Assembly (NCBI RefSeq): GCF_019656335.1
Contig: NZ_BPLZ01000012.1
Coordinates: 56,937-120,936, forward strand
DNA: 64,000 bases
DNA from: Pseudomonas sp. NCCP-436
Lineage (GTDB): Bacteria; Pseudomonadota; Gammaproteobacteria; Pseudomonadales; Pseudomonadaceae
Direction of reading: 5' to 3'
This document shows positions 18,019-27,244 of the stretch, one piece after another; positions within the stretch are counted from its first letter, which is position 1, and every line of letters begins with the position of its first letter. The position numbers and the translations under genes are program-made. The notes under the pieces are model-generated. The model did no database searches, was not told the origin of the DNA, and saw nothing but the letters and a program-made list of their open reading frames with translations.

Positions 18019-19248
18019 TCAGCCGAAGAACCAGTAGGTTACGCTGATCGCCGCCACTACGCCGGCCAGCTCTGCCAGCAGAGCGCAGCCCACCGCATGG
18101 CGTGCCCGCTGGATACCCACTGCGCCGAAATAAACGGCCAGCACATAGAAGGTGGTTTCCGTGCTGCCCTGGATGGTCGCAGAAGCCAGCGCCGGGAAGC
18201 TGTCGACCCCGTGGGTCTGCATGGTTTCGATCAGCATCGCCCGCGCCGCACTGCCGGAGAACGGCTTGACCAGGGCTGTAGGCAGCGCCTCGACGAAGCG
18301 GGTGTCCCAGCCCAGGGTATCCACCATCCAGCGGATACCGTCGAGACAGAATTCCAGTGCCCCGGAAGCACGCAGCACGCCAATGGCGCAAAGCATGGCC
18401 ACCAGATAGGGCAGCAGACTCTTGGCGATATCGAAGCCCTCGCGGGCGCCTTCGATGAACTGCTCATAGACCTTGACCCGTTTCAGTGCGCCCACCAGCA
18501 GAAAGGCCAGGATCACGCCGAACAGGGTAAGGTTGCCTAGCAGCGAAGACAGTGCCGCCAGGGCGGTGGCGCTGAGGCTGGCCAGCAGGGCCATGAAACC
18601 GCCGAGCAGCAGTGCGCCCGGTACCAGGTAGGACAGCACTAGCGGATCCCAAAGGCGCAGGCGCTGTATCAGCGCCACCGACAGCAGGCCGACCAGGGTC
18701 GAGGCGCTGGTGGCCAGCAGGATGGGCAGGAATACCAGGGTTGGATCCGCCGCCCCCTGCTGCACGCGGTACATGAAGATGGACACCGGCAGCAGAGTCA
18801 GCGAGGAGGCGTTGAGCACCAGGAAGAGAATCTGTGCATTGCTGGCTGTGGTGCTGTTCGGGTTGAGTTCCTGCAAGCTGCGCATGGCCTTCAGGCCGAT
18901 GGGCGTGGCGGCGTTGTCCAGCCCCAGGCCGTTGGCGGCGAAGTTCATGGTGATCAGACCAAGCGCCGGATGGCCTCGTGGCACTTCCGGCATCAGGCGG
19001 GCGAACAGCGGGCCGAGGAGCCGCGCCAGACCGTCCACCAGGCCGGCCTGTTCGGCAATGCGCAGCAGGCCGAGCCAGAGCGTCATGGTGCCGAACAGCA
19101 GTACCATCACTTCCACCGACAGCTTGGCCATGGCGAACAGACTCTCGACCATGGCGCCGAATACCGTTGGGTCGCCGCCAATCAGCCAGCGGGAAAAGCC
19201 GGCCGCTGCCGCTACCAGGAAAAAGCTCAGCCACAGGCCATTGAGCAT
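18019..19248 (-). CDS. Nucleoside-recognition (Gate) domain membrane protein, SpmA-SpmB-like fusion
   Basis: A 409-residue inner-membrane protein made of two homologous halves, each with the Gate domain pattern. The first half has MNFAANGLGLDNAATPIGLKA-type text near residues 95-115, resembling SpmA. The second has KPFSGSAARAMLIETMQTHG and SATIQGSTETTFYVLAVYFG near 340-385, resembling SpmB. In spore formers these two are separate genes; non-sporulating bacteria often carry the fused form with unknown transport function. The ATG at 19248 follows a GAGGGGGGG ribosome site; upstream residues are discarded. Confidence 0.85.
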   Translation of the reverse strand: MLNGLWLSFFLVAAAAGFSRWLIGGDPTVFGAMVESLFAMAKLSVEVMVLLFGTMTLWLGLLRIAEQAGLVDGLARLLGPLFARLMPEVPRGHPALGLITMNFAANGLGLDNAATPIGLKAMRSLQELNPNSTTASNAQILFLVLNASSLTLLPVSIFMYRVQQGAADPTLVFLPILLATSASTLVGLLSVALIQRLRLWDPLVLSYLVPGALLLGGFMALLASLSATALAALSSLLGNLTLFGVILAFLLVGALKRVKVYEQFIEGAREGFDIAKSLLPYLVAMLCAIGVLRASGALEFCLDGIRWMVDTLGWDTRFVEALPTALVKPFSGSAARAMLIETMQTHGVDSFPALASATIQGSTETTFYVLAVYFGAVGIQRARHAVGCALLAELAGVVAAISVTYWFFG

Positions 19249-19340
19249 GCCGTACCCCCCCTCATTGTCCTGCACGGATGATAACGCGCCCATCCAGTGG
19301 CTGCGCAGCACTCGTCGGGCTTTGCGGCTTGCGTAAATAA

Positions 19341-19368
19341 AAAATCCGATGCCGGGGCATCGGATTTT
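19341..19368. terminator. Terminator after trxA
   Basis: A 13-bp stem AAAATCCGATGCC / GGCATCGGATTTT with a tight loop, followed on the minus strand by TTTATTT. Its arms are the same as those of the terminator after sutA (24951-24983). Confidence 0.9.
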
Positions 19369-19408
19369 CAGTAAAGGCTGCAGGCCGCCGGTACTGCTTC
19401 GGCTGCAC

Positions 19409-19735
19409 TCAGATGTTGCTGTCGAGGAAGGCAGCCAGTTGCGACTTGGACAGCGCGCCGACCTTGGTGGCCTCGACGTTGCCGTTCTTGAACAGCATCA
19501 GAGTCGGGATACCGCGCACGCCATACTTCGGCGGGGTGTCCTGGTTCTCGTCGATGTTCAGTTTGCAGACCTTCAGGCGGCCCTGATATTCCTTGGCGAT
19601 CTCGTCAAGCACCGGTGCGATCATCTTGCACGGGCCGCACCATTCGGCCCAGTAGTCGACCAGAACCGGGCCTTCGGCCTGGATAACCTCCTGCTCGAAG
19701 CTGGCATCGCTGACGTTGGTGATGAATTCGCTCAT
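19409..19735 (-). CDS. trxA: Thioredoxin
   Basis: A 108-residue thioredoxin with the redox motif WCGPC at residues 32-36, the preceding [16 protein letters not shown] context and the cis-proline loop [12 protein letters not shown]. It reduces disulfides in cytoplasmic proteins with electrons from thioredoxin reductase. The ATG at 19735 gives the standard length; nine further upstream codons are ignored. It is a single-gene unit with its own terminator. Confidence 0.97.
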   Translation of the reverse strand: MSEFITNVSDASFEQEVIQAEGPVLVDYWAEWCGPCKMIAPVLDEIAKEYQGRLKVCKLNIDENQDTPPKYGVRGIPTLMLFKNGNVEATKVGALSKSQLAAFLDSNI

Positions 19736-19897
19736 GGAAACTCTCCGAGTATGCGGAAGCAAAAAGTTGCCACATCATAGCCCGCCTCACCTCGCTTCGA
19801 AAGGCGCTGGTGAAGGAAGCTGTCAATGGCCTGTGCCTCGTTCCTCAATGAATACGAGGCGCCTTGCTGGCACATGGACTGAACGGCGGCATGATTT

Positions 19898-21391
19898 TCA
19901 ACCCGATGCCGGGCGATATTGCAGGGCCTCGGCCAGGTGTGTCCGGGTTATGGCCGGCTGCTCGTCCAGATCGGCCAGAGTGCGGGCTACCTTGAGTACC
20001 CGATGAGCGGCCCGCAGGGACAGACCGAGCCGTTCACAGGCGCTCTCCAGCCATTGGCGATCTGCCATGTCCAGGGCGCAGTGGCGGCGCAGCTCGGGCA
20101 GGTCGAGAAAGGCATTGGCCACGCCCTGGCGGCGTATCTGCAACTGTCGGGCCTGTGCTACCCGGGCTGCGGCCTGGCGACTGTTGTCGCCCTGAGCTGG
20201 CGGAGTGCCCAGCAGAGTAGTTTCACGGGCGACGGTCAGGTGCAGGTCGATGCGGTCGAGCAGTGGTCCAGAGAGCTTGGCGCGGTAGCGCTGGATCTGT
20301 TCCGGCGAGCAGCGGCAGCGGTTGCTTGGATCGCCCAGATAGCCGCAGGGACAGGGGTTCATCGCGGCCACCAGCTGGAAGCGGGCGGGGAAACGTACCT
20401 TGTCCCGTGCCCGGGCAATCACGATATGACCTGATTCCAGAGGCTCGCGGAGTACCTCCAGAACCTTGCGGTCGAACTCGGGGAGCTCGTCGAGAAACAG
20501 CACACCGAGGTGGGCTAGGGTGATCTCGCCCGGTTGCGGGCGACTGCCGCCACCCACGAGGGCCGGGCCGGAGGCACTGTGGTGCGGTGTGCGGAATGGA
20601 CGCTGTGGCCAGTGCTGCAGCGGCGTGTGACTGGCCACCGAGTGGATGGCGGCCACTTCCAGCGCCTCGCTTTCGTCCAGCGGCGGCAACAGTCCCGGCA
20701 GGCGACTGGCCAGCAGGGTCTTGCCGGTGCCGGGTGGGCCGCTGAACAGCAGGTTGTGTGCCCCTGCGGCAGCTATCAGCAGGGCGCGCTTGGCCGCCTG
20801 TTGACCCTGCACGTCGGCCAAATCCGGGTAGGGCAGGCTTTGACGCAGCAGCCCCTGAGACTCATAGGACGCCAGCGGTGCACTGCCGTTGAGGTGGGCG
20901 GCGATCTGCAGCAGGTGCTCCACGGCGATCACCTTCAGTCCGGAGGCCAGGCTGGCTTCCTCCGCGTTGGCCTGCGGCACCAACAGGGTGCGTCCGGCCG
21001 CACGGGCTGCTAGGGCAGCGGGCAGCACGCCTTGCACCGGCCGTACTGCGCCGGATAGCGCCAGTTCGCCAAGACACTCGTACTCGTCGAGGCTGGCACA
21101 GGGTACCTGACCGCTGGCGGCGAGAATGCCAAGGGCAATGGCCAGATCGAAACGGCCGCCGTCCTTCGGCAGATCGGCCGGAGCCAGGTTGAGGGTGATG
21201 CGTTTGGCGGGAAAGTCGAAGGCCGAGTTGAGGATGGCACTGCGCACGCGATCCTTGCTTTCCTTTACTGCGGTTTCCGGCAGCCCGACCAGGGTCAGGG
21301 CAGGCAGGCCATTGGCCAGGTGCGCTTCGACGGTGACGGGCGGGGCTTCTACCCCGACCTGGGCACGGCTGTAGACGATAGCCAGGGACAT
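19898..21391 (-). CDS. comM: YifB/ComM family Mg-chelatase-like AAA+ ATPase
   Basis: A 497-residue protein with an N-terminal Lon-protease-like domain (GRFDLAIALGILAASGQVP) and an AAA+ module: Walker A GPPGTGKT near residue 220, Walker B VLFLDELPEF near 300, and a zinc-type cluster AMNPCPCGYLGDPSNRCRCS near 345-365. The C-terminal part is the Mg-chelatase subdomain. ComM is a hexameric branch-migration helicase helping recombination of foreign DNA in natural transformation. It is downstream of ubiK on the same strand, as in other pseudomonads. Confidence 0.95.
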   Translation of the reverse strand: MSLAIVYSRAQVGVEAPPVTVEAHLANGLPALTLVGLPETAVKESKDRVRSAILNSAFDFPAKRITLNLAPADLPKDGGRFDLAIALGILAASGQVPCASLDEYECLGELALSGAVRPVQGVLPAALAARAAGRTLLVPQANAEEASLASGLKVIAVEHLLQIAAHLNGSAPLASYESQGLLRQSLPYPDLADVQGQQAAKRALLIAAAGAHNLLFSGPPGTGKTLLASRLPGLLPPLDESEALEVAAIHSVASHTPLQHWPQRPFRTPHHSASGPALVGGGSRPQPGEITLAHLGVLFLDELPEFDRKVLEVLREPLESGHIVIARARDKVRFPARFQLVAAMNPCPCGYLGDPSNRCRCSPEQIQRYRAKLSGPLLDRIDLHLTVARETTLLGTPPAQGDNSRQAAARVAQARQLQIRRQGVANAFLDLPELRRHCALDMADRQWLESACERLGLSLRAAHRVLKVARTLADLDEQPAITRTHLAEALQYRPASG

Positions 21392-21422
21392 GATCGCTCC
21401 TTGATCAGTCCCGCCGGAGAGA

Positions 21423-21683
21423 TCAGTCGGCGGGCGGGTTCAACTGGGCTTCCAGCTCGGCAACCCGAGCCTCCAGAGCCTCGAGACGGGCGCGAGTTCG
21501 AGCCAGCACCACCATCTGACTGTCGAACTCTTCGCGACTGACCAGATCGAGCTTGCTGAACCCGCTTTGCAGCAGGGCCTTGAACTGGGCCTCCAGTTCG
21601 GCGCGGGGGAGCGGGCTGTCGCCTGCGAAGAGGCGGGAGGCGTGGCTACTGAGCGTGTCGAGCAGGGCTTTGGGCGGCAGCAT
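21423..21683 (-). CDS. ubiK: Ubiquinone biosynthesis accessory factor UbiK (BMFP domain)
   Basis: An 86-residue protein with an N-terminal amphipathic region and a C-terminal coiled coil (REEFDSQMVVLARTRARLEA, then LEARVAELEAQL). This is the BMFP/YqiC pattern. It binds lipids and supports the aerobic ubiquinone biosynthesis complex with UbiJ. It lies 31 bases upstream of comM on the same strand and is divergent from glnK. Confidence 0.9.
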   Translation of the reverse strand: MLPPKALLDTLSSHASRLFAGDSPLPRAELEAQFKALLQSGFSKLDLVSREEFDSQMVVLARTRARLEALEARVAELEAQLNPPAD

Positions 21684-21773
21684 GGAGAAATTCCGGATTC
21701 AGGTGGCAGGCAGTTTAGCACGCAGTGCCCGCGTGAACTGCCAGGCGATGTGCGTGCACGGTTTCGGATATTT

Positions 21774-21790
21774 TGCACGGGGCCGGTGCA
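21774..21790. promoter_or_regulatory. NtrC-type binding site 1
   Basis: The dyad TGCAC-N7-GTGCA (spacer GGGGCCG) matches the classic 17-bp NtrC enhancer. It lies about 88 bases upstream of the -24 element of the glnK promoter, a normal enhancer distance. Confidence 0.8.
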
Positions 21791-21803
21791 CCTGTTTTGT
21801 GCA
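21787..21803. promoter_or_regulatory. NtrC-type binding site 2, overlapping site 1
   Basis: A second exact TGCAC-N7-GTGCA dyad (spacer CTGTTTT) shares its first four bases with the end of site 1. The spacing between centres is 13 bp. Confidence 0.8.
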
Positions 21804-21877
21804 TGAGGGGGCGGTCGAATCCGGAAAATCTCCGGTGACAGGCTCGAAAGTGCCGTGGTACGGGGCTTTGAGAGATC

Positions 21878-21893
21878 TGGCAAGGTTTCTGCT
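21878..21893 (+). promoter_or_regulatory. Sigma-54 promoter for glnK
   Basis: TGGCAAGGTTTCTGCT matches the -24/-12 consensus TGGCAC-N5-TTGCW at 14 positions' spacing, with GG and GC invariant pairs correctly placed and two mismatches (A at position 6, C at 12). Transcription would begin near 21905, leaving a leader of about 190 bases before glnK. The upstream NtrC dyads support it. Confidence 0.75.
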
Positions 21894-22041
21894 TTGGATC
21901 CGGGTGAGGCATGCACCGATGCAGTAGCGGTGCGTCGGGCGAAGCAGGGAGTGTTTCGTCGGGAGCGGATGGTGGATGTTGCCCACGCCAGGCAGGTGCG
22001 GGCAGCGCGTTACAAAAGCCAGACACTGCGCTTAGACTTGA

Positions 22042-22431
<390 letters not shown>

Positions 22432-22466
22432 GCAGCCTCAGAACCCCACGCCCCAGGAGTAGAACC

Positions 22467-22649
22467 ATGACTCTGCGAACTTTCGCAGGGCTAGGAACCC
22501 CTTTGTCCGTGATTTCAGGCCCGGCCCTGGTTTCAATGGCAAAGCCCGCCAGCAGTGAGGCCTTCTCTGCTGCTGTTCCCGCCCCTCTTTGGTCTCGCGA
22601 CTATCCGAGTGATGGCCGTTCCTGGCTGCGTCCGTGCGGAGGCTGCTGA
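22467..22649 (+). pseudogene. Probable relic of an amtB signal-peptide coding start
   Basis: A 60-codon frame with a good AGGAG site that begins MTLRTFAGLGTPLSVISGPA and then runs into low-similarity residues and a stop. From memory, classical pseudomonad AmtB precursors begin MTLRKFAGLGALLSL followed by the mature protein. The start and ribosome site look retained while the mature part is gone. An intact ammonium transporter of a different subclass, without signal peptide, starts 94 bases later. The match rests on memory and about ten residues, so it should be confirmed by alignment. Confidence 0.55.
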
Positions 22650-22743
22650 TAACAACTAGCGATAAAGCATGCGGACCGCGTCCGGAGCCAATCCGGGCGC
22701 ATCGACCGATAAACGCGTGAAATGCGCGGGCAAGAGGTGAAAC

Positions 22744-24000
22744 ATGGATAACACAGCATTGACTGCATTGCAGTACGGCTTCGATACCTTCTATTTCGTG
22801 ATTTGCGGTGCTCTGGTGATGTGGATGGCGGCAGGTTTCGCCATGCTCGAAGCCGGTCTGGTACGTTCGAAAAATACAACCGAGATCCTGGTCAAGAACG
22901 TGGCGCTGTTTTCTATAGCCTGTGTCATGTATCTGCTGGTCGGCTACTACATCATGTACTCCAGCCCCGAGGGTGGAATTCTGCCGAGCCTGGGCTTCCT
23001 GATTGGCGATGAGAACACTGTAGAGGCCGTTCTGGCCGGTGGCGAGGATGCTCCTTACTACGCCGCTCGTGCAGACTTCTTCTTCCAGATCGTGTTCGCC
23101 GCGACCTGCATGTCGGTGGTTTCCGGCGCGGTGGCCGAGCGCATGAAACTGTGGCCCTTCATCGCCTTCGCAGTGGTGATGACCGCCTTCATCTATCCGG
23201 TTCAGGGTTACTGGAAGTGGGGCAGCGGTTTCCTCAACGAAGCCGGTTTTCTCGACTTCGCTGGTTCCACTGTGGTGCACATGGCCGGCGCTACCGCTGC
23301 TCTGGCTGGCGTACTGCTGCTCGGTCCGCGTAAAGGCAAGTACGGCGCCAACGGTCAGATCAACGCGATTCCGGGTGCCAACCTGCCGCTGGCAACCTTG
23401 GGCATGTTCATCCTGTGGATGGGCTGGTTCGGCTTCAACGGCGGTTCGCAGCTGAAGATGAGCACCGTTGAAGATGCCAACGCTGTCGCTCAGGTGTTCG
23501 TCAACACCAACATGGCGGCCGCCGGTGGCCTGATCGCGGCGCTGCTTGTGGCTCGCCTGCTGTTCGGCAAGGCTGACCTGACCATGGCCATCAACGGTGC
23601 GCTGGCTGGCCTGGTGGCCATCACCGCCGAGCCGCTGACCCCGACTGCGCTGCAGGCCACTCTGATCGGTGGTGTCGGTGGTGTGCTGGTGGTGTTTGCC
23701 ATCCTCGGCTTCGACAAGATCAAGATCGACGATCCGGTCGGTGCCATCTCGGTACACGGCGTGGTCGGCATCTGGGGCACTCTGGCCGTATGCCTGACCA
23801 ACCCTGATGCCAGCCTCGGCGCCCAACTGCTCGGTATCGTTTGCGTGTTTGCCTGGGTCTTTATCGCCAGCCTGATTGTCTGGTCGATCATCAAGGCAGT
23901 GGTTGGCCTGCGGGTCAGCGAAGAGGAAGAGTACCAGGGGGTGGATCTGGTCGAGTGCGGCATGGAAGCCTATCCGGAGTTCACCAGCAGCAGAAAATGA
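22744..24000 (+). CDS. amt: Ammonium transporter, Amt family (signal-peptide-less subclass)
   Basis: A 418-residue inner-membrane channel with eleven helices. The two pore histidines are in STVVHMAGATAALAG (near 179) and ISVHGVVGIWG (near 338). Unlike the usual gamma-proteobacterial AmtB, it has no cleaved signal peptide and starts with ALTALQYGFDTFYFVICGAL, a pattern of the Amt subclass common in marine bacteria. GlnK, encoded upstream, is its probable gate. AGAGGTGA precedes the ATG, and a strong terminator follows. Transcription is expected from the glnK sigma-54 promoter. Confidence 0.93.
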   Translation: MDNTALTALQYGFDTFYFVICGALVMWMAAGFAMLEAGLVRSKNTTEILVKNVALFSIACVMYLLVGYYIMYSSPEGGILPSLGFLIGDENTVEAVLAGGEDAPYYAARADFFFQIVFAATCMSVVSGAVAERMKLWPFIAFAVVMTAFIYPVQGYWKWGSGFLNEAGFLDFAGSTVVHMAGATAALAGVLLLGPRKGKYGANGQINAIPGANLPLATLGMFILWMGWFGFNGGSQLKMSTVEDANAVAQVFVNTNMAAAGGLIAALLVARLLFGKADLTMAINGALAGLVAITAEPLTPTALQATLIGGVGGVLVVFAILGFDKIKIDDPVGAISVHGVVGIWGTLAVCLTNPDASLGAQLLGIVCVFAWVFIASLIVWSIIKAVVGLRVSEEEEYQGVDLVECGMEAYPEFTSSRK

Positions 24001-24021
24001 TGCTTTGCTCGTAAAAGTCAG

Positions 24022-24050
24022 GGGCGCCTTCGGGCGCCCTTTGCTTTTTT
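24022..24050 (+). terminator. Terminator after amt
   Basis: A 7-bp GC stem GGGCGCC / GGCGCCC closed by a TTCG tetraloop and followed by TTTGCTTTTTT. Confidence 0.92.
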
Positions 24051-24099
24051 CGGGAGCGCGTTAGAATGCGCGCGCTGAGGTCTGTGGGAGGCAAATAGG

Positions 24100-24525
24100 A
24101 TGTGGTGGCAACGCACGCTCACCTTGCGTCCGCGTAGCCGGGGCTTTCATCTGGTGACGGAGGAAATCCTCGGGCAATTGCCGGAATTGCGGCAGGCACG
24201 GGTCGGTCTTTTGCACCTCTGGCTGCAGCACACCTCGGCGTCGCTGACGGTCAACGAGAATGCGGATCCGGCCGTGCGCCGTGATTTTGAGCGTTTCTTC
24301 AATCGTTTGGTCCCGCAAGACGAGCCAGGCTACGAACACGATTACGAAGGCCCGGATGATCTGCCGGCGCATTTCAAGGGCAGTCTGCTGGGTGTTGCGC
24401 TGCAGCTGCCGGTGAGCAACGGACAACTGGCCCTGGGCACCTGGCAGGGGATTTACCTCGGCGAGCACCGTGATCATGGCGGGGCGCGGCGGGTGGTGGC
24501 CACCCTGCAGGGCGAGGCCGGATGA
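24100..24525 (+). CDS. yjbQ: YjbQ family protein (UPF0047, thiamin phosphate synthase-like)
   Basis: A 141-residue protein with the YjbQ signature: [15 protein letters not shown] near residues 45-60, the acidic-His stretch [19 protein letters not shown] near 85-105, and [12 protein letters not shown] near 118-130. Family members bind a divalent metal and have weak thiamin phosphate synthase activity; the true physiological role is unclear. A GGGAGG site precedes the ATG. Its position between amt and sutA follows other pseudomonads. Confidence 0.9.
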   Translation: MWWQRTLTLRPRSRGFHLVTEEILGQLPELRQARVGLLHLWLQHTSASLTVNENADPAVRRDFERFFNRLVPQDEPGYEHDYEGPDDLPAHFKGSLLGVALQLPVSNGQLALGTWQGIYLGEHRDHGGARRVVATLQGEAG

Positions 24526-24601
24526 ATTTTCCCGGTCGGGCAGTAAAGCCTGTACGACTGGTCTATAACTAACCTGCTTTTCGCAAGTCATGAGGTTGAA
24601 C

Positions 24602-24913
24602 ATGAGCGACGAAGATCTGGAACAAGACGATCTGGAAGGGACTGAGGAAGACGAAGGCGAGGAGCTGGTGGCCGCCGGTGACGATGACGGCGACGAGGTT
24701 GATGTCGTAGTTGGCAGCAAGAAGAGCAAGGTCAAGGCTGCCGATGTCGACGAACTGCCCAGCATTGAGGCCAAGCAGAAGGAGCGCGATGCACTGGCCC
24801 GGGCCATGGAGGAGTTTCTCGCTCGTGGCGGCAAGGTGCAGGAGGTTGAGCCCAATGTGGTTGCCGACCCGCCCCGCAAGCCGGACAGCAAGTACGGCAG
24901 CCGCCCCATCTGA
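24602..24913 (+). CDS. sutA: RNA polymerase-associated slow-growth regulator SutA
   Basis: A 103-residue, highly acidic and largely disordered protein. The N-terminal half is rich in Asp and Glu, the middle helix (VDELPSIEAKQKERDALARA) is charged, and the tail ends DPPRKPDSKYGSRPI. This layout and the place after yjbQ match SutA, which binds RNA polymerase and aids initiation of rRNA and maintenance genes during slow growth in P. aeruginosa. The ATG at 24602 is preferred over 24590, since GAGG is placed correctly for it. A strong terminator follows. Confidence 0.85.
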   Translation: MSDEDLEQDDLEGTEEDEGEELVAAGDDDGDEVDVVVGSKKSKVKAADVDELPSIEAKQKERDALARAMEEFLARGGKVQEVEPNVVADPPRKPDSKYGSRPI

Positions 24914-24950
24914 GGGCTTTGCAGGAGGTATATCGCCTCCCGTTTTCCAG

Positions 24951-24983
24951 AATCCGATGCCGGTCGACGGCATCGGATTTTTT
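24951..24983 (+). terminator. Terminator after sutA
   Basis: An 11-bp stem AATCCGATGCC / GGCATCGGATT with a GGTCGAC loop, followed by TTTTTT. Its arms match the trxA terminator at 19341-19368. A second smaller dyad GGAGG...CCTCC lies just before it. Confidence 0.92.
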
Positions 24984-25211
24984 GTGCCCGCCGGATCGTA
25001 TAAGCGCCTGACAGAGTGATTCTCCGGGGCAACGTCGCGAGATTGGCTGACCTGATCTACAGTCGTGGCGGAGTGCTACCAAAGTGCGATGGCGTAGCTG
25101 CTTTCAAGCTGCTCGAATTCCCTTCACTGTGCCCCGCTTGCGTAAGCAGTTTCTACGGGGTTCGCTGACCCTGCAGCCAGACTGTACGGGCATTCGAGGA
25201 GAAAGTCCGTC

Positions 25212-26843
25212 GTGAACCGGTTCGCCTGTAACGCCTCGCAGCCTTTGATAACAAGAACCCTGAGATCGGTCATGCAAGCTGCTTTTATCCGTTCCCCGTT
25301 CACCTTCTTCCTGCATGCCGCGGGCCTGGCCGGGTTGATGCTGACTTACCAAATGATGCAACTGCCAGCCTATGTCAGCGTTCCGTCCTATCTGCTGCTG
25401 GCGCTGTGGCCCTGGCTGGGGCCCTGGCAGCGGCATGATGACCTGCAGCAGTCGGATCCAGCGTCCCAGCAAGGGGACTTCGTCGAATTCAGCCGCGGAC
25501 TTTCCCGGCACACTTGCCACAATGCCTTGTCCGCCGCCAAGGTGGCGCATGCCGTCAAGCATCTGGCCGGTCGCCTGCAGTCGCAACTGACGGCCGTGCA
25601 GCAGGTCAGTCAGGCAGCCGAGGCTATCACCCACACCGAACAGGACAGCGCCAAGCAGGCTGAGCGCACCCTGGCGGCCGCCCGCCTCGTGCGTGAGGCC
25701 AGCGCCAATGGTCAGGGCGAACTGAGCCAGGCGATTGCCCGCATGCAGCAGCTCAGTGCACAGAATCTGGCCAGTCGTGAACTGATCGACGGCCTGGGCA
25801 GCCGTACCGAGCAGATCGAGCAGGTTACTCAGGTGATCCAGTCCATCGCCAGCCAGACCAACCTGCTGGCGCTCAATGCGGCCATCGAGGCGGCCCGTGC
25901 TGGTGAGATGGGACGTGGCTTCGCGGTGGTCGCCGATGAGGTGCGCAACCTGGCCGCGCGTACTGCCAGCGCTACCGGAGAGGTCAGCCAGATGGTTGCC
26001 GACATCCGTCAGCAAAGCGCCGCGGTAGTGGCCCACATTCAGCGCCAGAGTGACGAGCTGGAGCAGGCCGCGCAGCAGATCGAAGCGGCCGGCAGCCATC
26101 TGTGCGGCATTGCCGATCAGGCCGAGGCGGTCGAGCAGCAGGTTGCGCAGATCAGCGCGGGTACAGCCGACAATCATCAGCGCCTGGCCAGTCTGTCCGC
26201 TGCGGCATTGCAGTTGCAAAATGATGTGCAGGGCAGCGAGGAGCAGACCCGGCAGTTGGCCGAGGCCGCCGAACATCTGGTCGGCCAGGCCGAGACGGTC
26301 AGCGAGCAGCTTGCCGAAGTGGGGCTGGACAATTATCACCAGCGCGCTTACGACCTGGCGCGCGAGGCTGCCACAGCCATCGCCACGCGGTTCGAGGAAG
26401 ATCTGCGCGCCGGACGGATCAGCGAGGCTGATCTGTTCGATCGCGACTATCAGCCCATTCCTGGCACTCAGCCGCAGAAGTACGCCACCCGTTTCGACCG
26501 CTACACCGATCAGGTGCTGCCAGGTCTGCAGGAACCCTTGCTGAAACGGCATGAGGGGCTGGTGTTTGCCATCTGTACCACGCCGGAAGGCTATGTGCCG
26601 ACGCACAATGCCGAGTTCAACCATCCGCCCACCGGCAACCCGGCGGTGGATGCAGCACGAAGCCGGGGCAAGCGTCTGTTCAATGATCGAACCGGGCTGC
26701 GTTGCGGCAGTCACTGCCAGGCTTTGCTGTTGCAGACCTACATGCGTGACACCGGTGAACTGATGCACGATCTGTCGGTACCAATCATGGTCAATGGCCG
26801 TCACTGGGGTGGACTGCGTCTCGGTTATCGACCGGAACCCTGA
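25212..26843 (+). CDS. Methyl-accepting chemotaxis protein with C-terminal cytoplasmic sensor domain
   Basis: A 543-residue chemoreceptor. Two hydrophobic helices near residues 28-70 form a membrane hairpin with almost no periplasmic part. The signalling domain follows, with the conserved tip [18 protein letters not shown] near 215-235. From about residue 375 there is a separate domain that ends in [20 protein letters not shown], a PAS/Cache-like module found after the signalling domain in some receptors. The sensor is therefore cytoplasmic, and this is an inverted layout. GTG at 25212 has AGGAG 10 bases upstream; an ATG at 25272 (residue 21) is an alternative start. Confidence 0.85.
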   Translation: MNRFACNASQPLITRTLRSVMQAAFIRSPFTFFLHAAGLAGLMLTYQMMQLPAYVSVPSYLLLALWPWLGPWQRHDDLQQSDPASQQGDFVEFSRGLSRHTCHNALSAAKVAHAVKHLAGRLQSQLTAVQQVSQAAEAITHTEQDSAKQAERTLAAARLVREASANGQGELSQAIARMQQLSAQNLASRELIDGLGSRTEQIEQVTQVIQSIASQTNLLALNAAIEAARAGEMGRGFAVVADEVRNLAARTASATGEVSQMVADIRQQSAAVVAHIQRQSDELEQAAQQIEAAGSHLCGIADQAEAVEQQVAQISAGTADNHQRLASLSAAALQLQNDVQGSEEQTRQLAEAAEHLVGQAETVSEQLAEVGLDNYHQRAYDLAREAATAIATRFEEDLRAGRISEADLFDRDYQPIPGTQPQKYATRFDRYTDQVLPGLQEPLLKRHEGLVFAICTTPEGYVPTHNAEFNHPPTGNPAVDAARSRGKRLFNDRTGLRCGSHCQALLLQTYMRDTGELMHDLSVPIMVNGRHWGGLRLGYRPEP

Positions 26844-27244
26844 GCCGGATCAAAGGTTTAGGAGAACATCCAAAACAGCTCTAATGTTTAGCCGGGACTT
26901 AACAAAGCGTTTGAAAAACCCGATTTAATACGACGCAAAGCCTGTGCGACGCTGCCAAGCCATGACAATCCCGGTTTGCCAACAGCTCGTTTCGCTTTAC
27001 CGTGCCCCGGCGCGTCGACTCCTGCTGGAACGGTTGAATCCGCTGCTGACCATCATCCTTGCCTTCTGGGCGCTTTGGCATTGCCGCCACGCCCGGCCCC
27101 CTGACGCGCTCCCCGCCTGCTGATTCCAATGGCTGCGCCATGTCCGCAGCCGTCTATGCCAACCCTGTCTGTCTGAGCAAGTCGTCCGCAAAGCGGATGG
27201 CATGTGCGGACACCGAGCGCCTCAGTGGCGCAAGCGAGCGCAAC
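26844..27244. other. Leader region of the polyamine block
   Basis: A 401-base stretch without a confident gene between the chemoreceptor and the synthetase. It has a 53-codon plus-strand frame (26962-27123) with one hydrophobic helix (LLTIILAFWALWH) but no ribosome site, and several in-frame Met codons upstream of the chosen synthetase start. Promoter elements could not be assigned. Confidence 0.4.

Noticed and set aside
22438..23826. 462-codon open frame on the minus strand opposite the ammonium transporter
   Set aside because: Antisense to a clear membrane transporter, with His/Gln-rich shadow composition.
25104..26804. 566-codon open frame on the minus strand
   Set aside because: Fully antisense to the chemoreceptor gene; no family resemblance and typical shadow composition.
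26962..26985. Possible sigma-54 promoter before puuA
   Set aside because: TGACAAT...TTTGCC has the wrong spacing between the -24 and -12 elements (two bases too long) and lacks the GG pair.
26962..27123. 53-codon plus-strand frame with one hydrophobic helix
   Set aside because: No ribosome site, no recognised family, and it lies in the leader of the synthetase gene. It was noted in the region entry but not called as a gene.
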